DNA from: Bacteroidota bacterium
GTDB taxonomy: Bacteria; Bacteroidota; Bacteroidia; NS11-12g; UBA955
Reading direction: 5' to 3'
Assembly: GCA_030682255.1 (NCBI GenBank)
Contig: JAUXOK010000019.1
Span: forward strand, 1-64,000
DNA length: 64,000 bases
The notes beneath the pieces are model-generated. The model was not told the origin of the DNA. It saw only the letters and a program-made list of their open reading frames with translations, and made no database searches. Both the position numbers and the translations under genes were made by a program. Below are positions 53,571-61,740 of the stretch, piece after piece (within the stretch, counting starts at the first letter, position 1; each line of letters opens with the position of its first letter).

Positions 53571-54392
53571 CTATGGAAAACGATAAACTTCTATAACTTC
53601 TGAATTAACAACCTCTTTGAGTTCTTTCAGTTTTCCATCTTTATATATTCGATAAAAGCCACGATCGATTACATTTGGATTCGAGAGTAAAAAATATTCA
53701 TTGGAAATATTGTTTCCCAAATCGTCATAGGTAATTATAGCAAAATAATCGTCTTTAATTACATTGTTGTTCCCATCTATTCTCGAGAAATCTATACGTG
53801 TTTGATTTTGATTCAAATAACTGTATACTTTGATGTCATATTTACCAACTCTCCAATCGCATCCATCAAAAGGCGAATACTTATGCCATTTTTCTTTCAA
53901 AATTGCGTTTCTATATACATATTTATCTAAAAACATACATTGAGAATCTTTATTATTATTCCAATATGTAATTACAACAACAATTGAGTCATTCTCAACT
54001 TTAAAATGTTCTGTCTTTTTAATGTCAACTTGAGTTGAATCAAATCTTAATTTGCCATTCTTTCTGCATTCCCAAACATAACCTTTGTAATCAAAGATGT
54101 AATATTCTGTCTTCCAAAATCTAGATTGCTCTTTTTTTGCTTTTAATTGAAAAACACCATTTTCTAAAAATTTAATTTTAAATACATTTACAACTTTTAA
54201 TGTGTCATTTGGATTAATAGGATTTTTATAATATTGGAATAAATCAATGTATTTACCTGATTCCCTTTCCTCTTTATCAAAGTTCTTTGGATTGCACAAT
54301 TCAATAAAACAATCTGTACAATAAAAGCTGTTCATTTGTCCGTGAACAATACCCGAGAAAAAAACAGACAATATAAATATTATGTTACGCAT
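53571..54392 (-). CDS. Hypothetical secreted protein
   Basis: About 273 residues from ATG 54392 (MRNIIFILSVFFSGIVHGQ, signal peptide). The upstream frame start at 54434 is less likely. The mature part begins YCTDCFIELCNP and is beta-rich with toxin-immunity or repeat-protein flavour (EYYIFDYKGYVWECRKNGKL, YRIYKDGKLKELKEV), but no family is recognised. It stands alone between two shared upstream elements. Confidence 0.6.
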   Translation of the reverse strand: MRNIIFILSVFFSGIVHGQMNSFYCTDCFIELCNPKNFDKEERESGKYIDLFQYYKNPINPNDTLKVVNVFKIKFLENGVFQLKAKKEQSRFWKTEYYIFDYKGYVWECRKNGKLRFDSTQVDIKKTEHFKVENDSIVVVITYWNNNKDSQCMFLDKYVYRNAILKEKWHKYSPFDGCDWRVGKYDIKVYSYLNQNQTRIDFSRIDGNNNVIKDDYFAIITYDDLGNNISNEYFLLSNPNVIDRGFYRIYKDGKLKELKEVVNSEVIEVYRFP

Positions 54393-54477
54393 AAATTTAG
54401 AATCCGTTATGTTTGATAACACATACGGCAACAAGTTTTGTTTTGTATATTTTTAATTTTCATGCAACAAATTAAAC

Positions 54478-54530
54478 CCATTCCTCCCAAACCACCAAAA
54501 AAAACCTTCCGCCACAGCGGAAGGTTTTTC
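54478..54530 (-). promoter_or_regulatory. Terminator plus shared GGTGGTTTGGGRGGAATGG element, copy 3
   Basis: Strong hairpin AAACCTTCCGC/GCGGAAGGTTT (54502-54527) with a T-run on the minus strand, then TTTGGTGGTTTGGGAGGAATGG (54499-54478) and GTTTAATTTG. Lies 86 bp upstream of the 53571-54392 gene. No minus-strand gene precedes it, so the terminator has no obvious transcript to end. Confidence 0.65.
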
Positions 54531-54597
54531 AAAAATATAAACTACATGCCCTACTCCACTATCGTCACCTCATAATCCTGAGGCAGAGGGCTGTTAT

Positions 54598-54635
54598 GCC
54601 ATTGTTGATCTAAGTTCAGCATTGACCAACAACGG
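54598..54635. repeat. Hairpin repeat F, copy 1
   Basis: GCCATTGTTGATCTAAGTTC … GACCAACAAC, about 80% identical to 59853-59894 and able to form a hairpin. Confidence 0.55.
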
Positions 54636-54678
54636 CTTCAAATAAAGATTCAAAATCATAAAAAACAAAATGTCCCCA

Positions 54679-54836
54679 GCGCCCCGAGACCGTAGGCTGT
54701 CCCGAACGTTCGGGACAGGTGCGAAACGCAGTGGAGTACGGAGCACTTCGGCAAGCTCAGCACAAGCTTAAGCGAACCCGGAGGGCGAGGAACTTAGCGT
54801 AGCGGTCTCACGACTGATAAGGAGTAACAGGCGCCT
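54679..54836. repeat. Dispersed structured repeat E, copy 2
   Basis: Ends GCGCCCC and GGCGCC. The block GAACTTAGCGTAGCGGTCTC and ACGACTG matches E3. Contains the perfect 22-bp palindrome at 54697-54718 (CTGTCCCGAAC/GTTCGGGACAG) at the position where E3 carries another palindrome. Also holds CTTCGGCAAGCTCAGC. Confidence 0.65.
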
Positions 54837-54869
54837 ACACTTTTATTATTATTCTTCTTTAGTTTTTCT

Positions 54870-54877
54870 TATTTTTG
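54870..54877 (+). promoter_or_regulatory. -7 promoter element (TATTTTTG) of the BNR-protein gene
   Basis: Exact TAnnTTTG match, 23 bp upstream of ATG 54901. Confidence 0.55.
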
Positions 54878-54900
54878 ACCATTAAAATTCTGTCAAAAAA

Positions 54901-57900
54901 ATGAAATTTACGCCCTTATTGCTCATCCTTCTTCTTTGCTTTTCTGCCAATGCTCAAAAAAACAAAGCAACTACATCTGCTGCTGAAACCAATATCAACC
55001 CCCTGCAATCTGTCGTTAGTGGTTTTTCGTTTCGCGAAATTGGGCCTGCAGTAACCTCTGGTAGAATAAGTGATATTGCCATTAATCCGCATAATTTTTC
55101 GGAATGGTATATTGCCGCTGCCAGTGGTGGTATCTGGAAAACAGAAAATGCAGGCACTACTTTTAAACCCATTTTTGATGGACAAACGAGCTTTTCTATC
55201 GGCTGTATAGCCATAGACCCCAATAACACTCACACTGTTTGGGTGGGAACGGGAGAAAATAACAACCAAAGAAGTGTGGCTTATGGCGATGGTATCTACA
55301 AATCGGATGATAATGGCAAAACTTGGAAAAACATGGGCTTGAAAAACAGTGAACACATCGGCATGATTGCCATACATCCTAAATCTTCTAACACCCTATT
55401 TGTAGCCGCTTATGGTCCATTATGGAGCAGTGGGGGCGACAGAGGTATTTATAAATCAACGGATGGTGGCACAACTTGGAAAAACTGTTTGTTTGTTAGT
55501 GAAAACACAGGGTTTAACGAGGTTCATTTTGACCCCAAAAATCCTGAAATCTTATACGCTACAGCCCATCAAAGACGCAGGCATGAATGGACTTACATCA
55601 GTGGTGGTCCTGAATCTGCCTTATACAAAAGTACCGATGGTGGTAACTCTTGGCAGAAACTAGAAAATGGCTTGCCTAAAGGTGATGTTGGACGTATTGC
55701 TTTGGCAATTTCTCCCGTTAATTCCGACTATGTTTATGCCATGGTAGAAGCCAATGAAGAACAAGGTGGTGTTTATCTATCTACCAATAAAGGGGCAAGT
55801 TTCGAAAAACAATCTTCGTTTCATACTGCCGGTAATTACTACATGGAAATAATTCCCGACCCTATAAATATTCATAAATTATACGCCATGGATACATGGG
55901 GAATGCTTAGCATAGATGGTGGTAAAACCTGGCAAGCAATGGGCGAAAAAAACAAACACGTAGACAATCATGCGCTTTGGATAAATCCACACAATGCCAA
56001 GCACAAAATTATGGGTTGCGATGGTGGTTTATACCAAACTTGGGACGATTGTAAATCTTGGCAGTATTCAGCCAATTTGCCTATTACACAATTTTACAGA
56101 GTAAGTGTTGATAATGCACTTCCATTTTACAATATTTATGGCGGCACACAAGATAATAATACATTAGGTGGACCTTCCAGAACCATTAGTGCAAGTGGTA
56201 TTCATAACATGGATTGGTTTGTTACGGTGGGAGGAGATGGGTTTAAATCAGTGATTGATCCAAAAGACCCCAATACTGTGTATTCTCAATGGCAATACGG
56301 TGGATTGGTGAGATATAACCGCAAAACTGGTGAATCCTTAGATATTAAACCTCAAGAAAAACCGGGCGAACCGGCTTACAGATACAATTGGGATGCTCCT
56401 TTACATTTAAGCTACCACCATCACCAAACTTTGTATTTTGCGGCTCAAAAACTATTTAAAAGCAACGACCGTGGAAATACTTGGCAAGTGATAAGTCCTG
56501 ATTTAAGTAGAGGATTAGACAGAAATAAATTGCCCGTAATGGGAAAAGTGTGGAGTATGGATGCCGTTGCCAAAAACCAATCTACAAGTATTTATGGCAA
56601 TATTACTGCTTTTGCTGAATCGCCCCTGGATTCAAACTTATTGTATGTTGGAACCGATGATGGTTTAATTCAAATGAGTGAAGATGCAGGTAAAAACTGG
56701 ACTAAGTATTCTAAGTTTAATGGTGTTCCTGACCAAGTGTTAGTTCAAAATATTTATGCTTCTAAACACCAAATAAATGTGGTATTTGCGGTTTTTAACA
56801 ACCATAGAAATGGCGACTTTAAGCCTTATTTGTTGAAATCAAATGATAAAGGGAAAACATGGCAATTGATTCAAGGTGATTTGCCCGAAAGAGGCTCGGT
56901 TCAGTGTATGGCAGAGGACCACAAAAATTCTAATTTACTATTTGCCGGAACAGAGTTTGGTATTTATTGCAGCATAAATGGTGGCAACAAATGGAATAAA
57001 CTTAGCAATAATTTACCTCCTATAATGGTCAAAGAAATTGCCATTCAAGAGCGCGAAAACGATTTGGTTTTAGGTACTTTCGGAAGAGGTTTTTGGGTGT
57101 TGGATGATTACAGTCCTTTGCAAAAGTTAGCGACCTTGGAAAATGAATTAATGCAACAAAAGCTTACAGTTTTTGATATCAAAGATGGCTTGGTATTTAT
57201 TCCTTCTTCGCCTTTGGGTCACAAAGGGAAATCTTTTCAAGGGGAAAGTTTTTACAATGCTCCAAATCCCGCTATAGGAACAACCATTTCATATTACTTA
57301 AAAGACGATTATAAAACCATCAAAGAGTTAAGAAAAGAAAGAGAGAAAAACAACATCAATCAATATTACCCAAGTAAAGACAGTATAAGAATGGAAGACA
57401 TGGAAGCTGCACCATACTTACTGGTTACTATTACTGATGCCCAAGGTAATTTTGTTAAAAGCATGAAACAAGGTGTCAAAAAAGGTTTTTACAGATTGGT
57501 GTGGGATGGCAGATACCAATCAAACAGTCCTGTTTCTTTTCACAAACCAAATCCCGACAATCCTTATGAAGGTGAAGATAACGGACCACTAGCAATTCCG
57601 GGGACGTATTACGTTGGGTTCAAATTGTTTTATAACAATACCTTTACTGAGTTAAGTAGTGCAAAACCTTTTGTAATAAAATCTTTGTTCGAGAATTCGT
57701 TGCACAAAAACACTGTGTTTAACCAAGAATTAGCTGCCGTTAGACACTTAATTCAAGGTTTGAATGGCTATGTAGGTGAAGTTCGAAATAAAATCAACTA
57801 CGTGAAAGAATTAAACCGAGTAAGACCCGATTTGTTGCCAAGTAAAATTAATGAAATTGAAAAATTGATGGATCAAATTCAATTAGAATTATATGGTAAT

Positions 57901-58155
57901 AGCAGTTTATCTCGCAGAGAGTTTGAAACTTTATCTGGTTTAGTAGGTTCTGTAGAGGGTATTGTATGGAACTTATGGGCCACAACAGAAGAAAGTACAA
58001 CAACCTATAGAGAAAAACTAGCTGAAGTAAAGGCCAAATTAGACGTTTTATATCCTCAAGCAGTTCAACTAAAAACATTGGTCGATAGTTTGGATGAAAC
58101 CCTAGAAAAGCTAAAATTGCCTTACACGCCAGGCAGGTTCCCACAAAAGAATTGA
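54901..58155 (+). CDS. BNR/sortilin-like (VPS10) beta-propeller protein
   Basis: 1084 residues with signal peptide (LLLILLLCFSANAQ). Many Asp-box/BNR repeats of the form GGIWKTENAGTTF, GIYKSDDNGKTWKNM, GIYKSTDGGTTWKN and ALYKSTDGGNSWQKL build a ten-bladed-type propeller to about 700. The C-terminal about 350 residues are partly beta (FVKSMKQGVKKGFYRLVWDG, FlgD-like) and then helical. Such proteins are common in Bacteroidota and often annotated as glycosyl hydrolases, but no catalytic site is visible. Exported; no T9SS sorting domain at the end. Confidence 0.82.
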   Translation: MKFTPLLLILLLCFSANAQKNKATTSAAETNINPLQSVVSGFSFREIGPAVTSGRISDIAINPHNFSEWYIAAASGGIWKTENAGTTFKPIFDGQTSFSIGCIAIDPNNTHTVWVGTGENNNQRSVAYGDGIYKSDDNGKTWKNMGLKNSEHIGMIAIHPKSSNTLFVAAYGPLWSSGGDRGIYKSTDGGTTWKNCLFVSENTGFNEVHFDPKNPEILYATAHQRRRHEWTYISGGPESALYKSTDGGNSWQKLENGLPKGDVGRIALAISPVNSDYVYAMVEANEEQGGVYLSTNKGASFEKQSSFHTAGNYYMEIIPDPINIHKLYAMDTWGMLSIDGGKTWQAMGEKNKHVDNHALWINPHNAKHKIMGCDGGLYQTWDDCKSWQYSANLPITQFYRVSVDNALPFYNIYGGTQDNNTLGGPSRTISASGIHNMDWFVTVGGDGFKSVIDPKDPNTVYSQWQYGGLVRYNRKTGESLDIKPQEKPGEPAYRYNWDAPLHLSYHHHQTLYFAAQKLFKSNDRGNTWQVISPDLSRGLDRNKLPVMGKVWSMDAVAKNQSTSIYGNITAFAESPLDSNLLYVGTDDGLIQMSEDAGKNWTKYSKFNGVPDQVLVQNIYASKHQINVVFAVFNNHRNGDFKPYLLKSNDKGKTWQLIQGDLPERGSVQCMAEDHKNSNLLFAGTEFGIYCSINGGNKWNKLSNNLPPIMVKEIAIQERENDLVLGTFGRGFWVLDDYSPLQKLATLENELMQQKLTVFDIKDGLVFIPSSPLGHKGKSFQGESFYNAPNPAIGTTISYYLKDDYKTIKELRKEREKNNINQYYPSKDSIRMEDMEAAPYLLVTITDAQGNFVKSMKQGVKKGFYRLVWDGRYQSNSPVSFHKPNPDNPYEGEDNGPLAIPGTYYVGFKLFYNNTFTELSSAKPFVIKSLFENSLHKNTVFNQELAAVRHLIQGLNGYVGEVRNKINYVKELNRVRPDLLPSKINEIEKLMDQIQLELYGNSSLSRREFETLSGLVGSVEGIVWNLWATTEESTTTYREKLAEVKAKLDVLYPQAVQLKTLVDSLDETLEKLKLPYTPGRFPQKN

Positions 58156-58346
58156 ACCTTGATGTTTGTTTTATCTAAAACCCAAATTGGGTATTTGCTA
58201 TCTGTTTAATTTTTTGCAGCTACAATAAGTTGTAGAATCGAAACTTCGGTATAGGAGACGAAAACTGTATGCCAACACTATATCTGAATATTCTGGACGC
58301 TAAACTTCATTTAACCACTGTTCCGTAAATCTCTTATAGCTGCAAG

Positions 58347-59567
58347 TTACAAGTCATTTTTTATTATTTTTTTAATGATTACTTGGTCTTTGATTTTTAA
58401 TTTCACGAACAATAAACCATTGGGTGCATTAGATAAATCAATTTTTTGATTTAAGACTATAGACTCTTGCAATAATCGTCCATCCATTGTGTAAATGTAG
58501 TATTCAATAACATCCATTGAGTTACTCTCAATCCAAATTTCATTGCTAGTTGGATTTGGATAAAGGTTAATGCTGAAATTATTATCAATTTTACTTTCAA
58601 TACCAAGAGTATTAGGGCTAAACTGTTGAAGCCAATGCTCAATAATATCAAAAACATAATAGCTGTTTTTATCTTGCATCAAAAGATGACTATTCCCTTT
58701 AACCAAAGAATCGTCTGGCAGAGAAACAACGTCTGCAATTCCACCAGCATTTTGAAAACGAACTGCTACTTCCTCTACAGCTAACTTTCTACTCGTTTGA
58801 TTTCGAGAAGTTATGTAGTCGCCATAAACGCCAAACATGTGTAATCCATTAAAGTCAGGAAAATCAGTGCTATCTGGTGGACCAGCTGGTTCTATTAGAA
58901 TTAAACCTTTTACTTGTGATTTCTTTTGGTGGGCTGCTAAAACAGCAGATTGTGTTCCGGCACTGTGTGATAATAACCAGACTTTGCCTTTTATTGAATC
59001 TATTACAGCGCTAATTGCATTTTCATAACGGTCTGTAGATGTTCCTATATAAGGGTAATTTAAGGCGAAATCAGCAAAAGAATCAGTAGGGAATTGCGCA
59101 TCTAGGTAGGGATTGCCTTGCGAAGTTCCAAATCCCCATCGCCTCCATATATCAGACTGCCATGCTTGAACTGATCCTTGTGTAGCTGGTTTTCCGTTAC
59201 TTGGAACCATAAAGGGTGCAATTATACCACCAGTTGCGAAATCAAATTTTGGATCATTTACCATATATACATCATACCCTTTGTCTGCAAATAATTCAGC
59301 CCATCCTTTCCTGTCATCAGGTGTTGTAAAAAATATATAAGATGTCAAGTTGAGACCGGGCACCATAACTATAGCTGCACTATCTGTTTTATTTCCCGAC
59401 TTTATAAAATTTACCAAAGCATCCTTGATATAATAACTTCCGTAAGTATGTTGGGCCATACTATTACCTGCTAACAGCAAGCTAATGATTAAAAAGACAG
59501 CATGTTTAAACAAAGGTGTTTTATTTAAAATAGTTAAGTTCATTGGTGTTATATTGTTTGTATTCAT
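58347..59567 (-). CDS. Alpha/beta hydrolase with T9SS sorting domain
   Basis: About 406 residues from ATG 59567, consistent with the promoter element at 59616-59623; ATG 59543 is also possible. Signal peptide (AVFLIISLLLAGNSMAQ). The hydrolase core has IVMVPGLNLTSY and the nucleophile elbow LSHSAGTQS, and a late His in GNSHLLMQDKN may complete the triad. The last about 80 residues are a type A T9SS sorting domain (LYPNPTSNEIWIES … MDGRLLQ … NGLLFVKLK). Probably a secreted esterase or lipase. Confidence 0.82.
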   Translation of the reverse strand: MNTNNITPMNLTILNKTPLFKHAVFLIISLLLAGNSMAQHTYGSYYIKDALVNFIKSGNKTDSAAIVMVPGLNLTSYIFFTTPDDRKGWAELFADKGYDVYMVNDPKFDFATGGIIAPFMVPSNGKPATQGSVQAWQSDIWRRWGFGTSQGNPYLDAQFPTDSFADFALNYPYIGTSTDRYENAISAVIDSIKGKVWLLSHSAGTQSAVLAAHQKKSQVKGLILIEPAGPPDSTDFPDFNGLHMFGVYGDYITSRNQTSRKLAVEEVAVRFQNAGGIADVVSLPDDSLVKGNSHLLMQDKNSYYVFDIIEHWLQQFSPNTLGIESKIDNNFSINLYPNPTSNEIWIESNSMDVIEYYIYTMDGRLLQESIVLNQKIDLSNAPNGLLFVKLKIKDQVIIKKIIKNDL

Positions 59568-59615
59568 GTTTTTTTTGTTATAAAACTTAAGTTTCTGAAA
59601 AATAATGAGTAGATG

Positions 59616-59623
59616 CAAATATA
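59616..59623 (-). promoter_or_regulatory. -7 promoter element (TATATTTG) of the hydrolase gene
   Basis: Exact TAnnTTTG match on the minus strand, about 50 bp from ATG 59567. It excludes the more distant start at 59678. Confidence 0.5.
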
Positions 59624-59852
59624 AACCTAGTCTTTTATTCATAACACTTATTTTATAATTTGGGGTAAAAATACACAAAAGTCAGAAAAAATTGAATGCA
59701 CCCCAAACGTCCTATGTCGTTACACCGCAGAACCCGACAAAGCGCTTGCGCCCAATCATGCCATGATTGCCTAATATCAAAAGGATATTTACAACCAAAA
59801 AATACTTAACTCCCTCAAAACCGTGCCCTTCCATCAACTAAAAACTTTTTCG

Positions 59853-59940
59853 AAGCCATTGTTGGTCTATGCTCAGCATAGATCACCAACAATTAAATTT
59901 TACGGATTGCTTGTCGTTGGTGATAACACCAACGGCAGAA
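59853..59940. repeat. Hairpin repeat F, copy 2, and adjacent hairpin
   Basis: ATTGTTGGT … ACCAACAAT (59858-59893) with an inner stem CTATGC/GCATAG, followed by CGTTGGTG-ATAA-CACCAACG at about 59915-59934. The first is homologous to 54598-54635. Confidence 0.55.
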
Positions 59941-60003
59941 AGCGGATGATTCCCCTTTGAAAAATCGTTCTATCTGAAGTAATCTATTGGTTTTCAGAGC
60001 AAA

Positions 60004-60116
60004 CCGAATGCGCCCCTTGACTGTAGGCTTGGTCTCGGTTCAACCGAGACGGAACCCGCAAGGCATGGAACTTAGCGAAGCGGTCTCACGATTGAAAGGA
60101 ATACAAGGCGCCCTTA
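60004..60116. repeat. Dispersed structured repeat E, copy 3
   Basis: CCGAATGCGCCCC … GGCGCCC; reverse complement of the ends of E1. Contains GTCTCGGTTCAACCGAGAC (60032-60050) as its palindrome and GGAACTTAGCGAAGCGGTCT then CACGATTG in common with E2. Confidence 0.65.
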
Positions 60117-60194
60117 ATATTTTTGATTTTAGCCCTCTCGTTGGATTAGATTTTTTATATACATAAATTTAACTCATTTTTGCAGCCGAAAATT

Positions 60195-61112
60195 ATGAGT
60201 TTATTAGTAACAGGTACTGTGGCTTTTGATGCCATCGAAACGCCTTTTGGCAAAACAGATAAAATTATTGGTGGGGCAGCTACTTATATCAGTTTGGCTG
60301 CTTCTTATTTCACAAAAGATGTTGGATTGATTGCTGTTGTGGGAGACGATTTCCCTCAGGAATACATCGATTTGCTGAATTCTAAAAACATCAATACCGA
60401 TGGTTTGCAGGTTAAACATGGCGAAAAATCTTTCTTTTGGAGTGGTCGCTATTTCAATGATATGAACAGTCGCGAAACTTTGATTACGGAATTGAATGTT
60501 TTGGCAGATTTCGACCCCATTGTGCCGGCTTCGCAAAGCAGTCCTGATTATTTAATGTTGGGCAATTTGTCTCCTCAGGTGCAAAGCACGTTGATTAGTC
60601 GCTTGGCAAAACAACCTAAACTTGTGGTGATGGACACCATGAATTTTTGGATGGATATAGCCTTAGAAGATTTGAAAAAGACACTGAAAATGGTGGATGT
60701 ATTGACGATTAATGATGAGGAAGCGCGTCAGTTGTCAGGTGAATACAGTTTACTGAAAGCATCTAGGGTTATCAGAGACATGGGTCCTCAATATTTAATC
60801 ATTAAAAAAGGCGAGCATGGTGCTTTGTTGTTTCATGGCAATCAAGTGTTTTCTGCACCAGCTATGTTGTTAGAGGATGTGTTTGACCCAACAGGGGCGG
60901 GCGATACTTTTGCAGGTGGTTTTATTGGTTGGTTGGCCTACACGGATGATATCAGTTTCGAAAATATGAAAAGAGCCATTGTTTATGGCAGTGCCATGGC
61001 AAGTTTCTGTGTAGAGAAATTTGGCACAGACAATATTTTAAACATCGATGAAAACCAGTTGTTACAGAGAGTTAAAGCTTTCCGAGAATTGAGTTATGTA
61101 GAAATGCTTTAA
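60195..61112 (+). CDS. PfkB-family carbohydrate kinase
   Basis: About 305 residues. Ribokinase/PfkB fold: GGAATYISLAASYF (motif 1 region) and DPTGAGDTFAGGFIGW (motif 2, catalytic Asp in GAGD). The middle has MLGNLSPQVQ and LTINDEEARQLSG. It phosphorylates a sugar or nucleoside that cannot be named from sequence. ATG 60195 is preferred over TTG 60180; CATTTTTG at 60175-60182 is a -7 candidate with one mismatch. It starts a three-gene + strand group with aat and the biotin carboxylase. Confidence 0.88.
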   Translation: MSLLVTGTVAFDAIETPFGKTDKIIGGAATYISLAASYFTKDVGLIAVVGDDFPQEYIDLLNSKNINTDGLQVKHGEKSFFWSGRYFNDMNSRETLITELNVLADFDPIVPASQSSPDYLMLGNLSPQVQSTLISRLAKQPKLVVMDTMNFWMDIALEDLKKTLKMVDVLTINDEEARQLSGEYSLLKASRVIRDMGPQYLIIKKGEHGALLFHGNQVFSAPAMLLEDVFDPTGAGDTFAGGFIGWLAYTDDISFENMKRAIVYGSAMASFCVEKFGTDNILNIDENQLLQRVKAFRELSYVEML

Positions 61113-61128
61113 GTTTTAATTGCTTGAT

Positions 61129-61689
61129 ATGCTCACTGCACATCAAATTATTGAAGGTTATTTACAGGGTGTTTTCCCGATGGCAGAACCCGATGATGAC
61201 AATACGATTTATTGGTATCAACCAACTAAAAGGGGTGTAATTTTGCCAGAGGAGTTTCATGTGCCAAAAAATCTTAAAAAAGAATATCAAAAACAAGCTT
61301 TTGAATTAAAGATAGACTGCGATTTTACAGCCACTATCAAAGCCTGTTCTGAAAGAGAAGAAACGTGGATTTCGGATGAAATTATGGATGCATACATTGG
61401 GCTGCATCAAATGGGTTTCGCACATAGTTTTGAGGCTTGGCAAAACAAACAATTAGTTGGCGGCTTGTATGGTGTTAGGATTGGGAAGATTTTTTTTGGT
61501 GAAAGTATGTTTCATCGGGTGACAAATGCCAGTAAAATTGTGTTGGTTTATTTGATGGAATGGGTTGCTAAAGAAAATATACAATTAGTAGATTGCCAAT
61601 TTATAACAGACCACTTGAAACAATTTGGTGCCAAAGAAATACCTCAAAAGCAATATTTAACCCTCTTGAAAAAAGCGATTGCGCAATAG
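61129..61689 (+). CDS. aat: Leucyl/phenylalanyl-tRNA--protein transferase
   Basis: About 186 residues. Adds Leu or Phe from tRNA to N-terminal Lys or Arg of proteins, marking them for ClpAP (N-end rule). Diagnostic stretches are GYLQGVFPMAEPD, IYWYQPTKRGVILPEEFHVP, WISDEIMDAYIGLHQMGFAHS, GGLYGVRIGKIFFGESMFH and DCQFITDHLKQFGA. ATG 61129 is preferred to TTG 61120. Slightly short, as in many Bacteroidota. Confidence 0.93.
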   Translation: MLTAHQIIEGYLQGVFPMAEPDDDNTIYWYQPTKRGVILPEEFHVPKNLKKEYQKQAFELKIDCDFTATIKACSEREETWISDEIMDAYIGLHQMGFAHSFEAWQNKQLVGGLYGVRIGKIFFGESMFHRVTNASKIVLVYLMEWVAKENIQLVDCQFITDHLKQFGAKEIPQKQYLTLLKKAIAQ

Positions 61690-61721
61690 GGATTGTGTTT
61701 AAATTTTTCAAAAAATAATAG

Positions 61722-61729
61722 TAGGTTTG
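61722..61729 (+). promoter_or_regulatory. -7 promoter element (TAGGTTTG) of the biotin carboxylase gene
   Basis: Exact TAnnTTTG match 12 bp before ATG 61741; it excludes the start at 61693. Confidence 0.55.
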
Positions 61730-61740
61730 CCAGTATAAAC

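Noticed and set aside
54679-54836. Structured RNA gene (tRNA or other) in the GC-richer repeat E
   Set aside because: No cloverleaf or known RNA signature; similarity to the other E copies is explained by a dispersed repeat with exchanged palindromes.
58180-58192. ACCCAAATTGGGT dyad as a terminator after the BNR gene
   Set aside because: The stem is short and AT-centred and no T-run follows.
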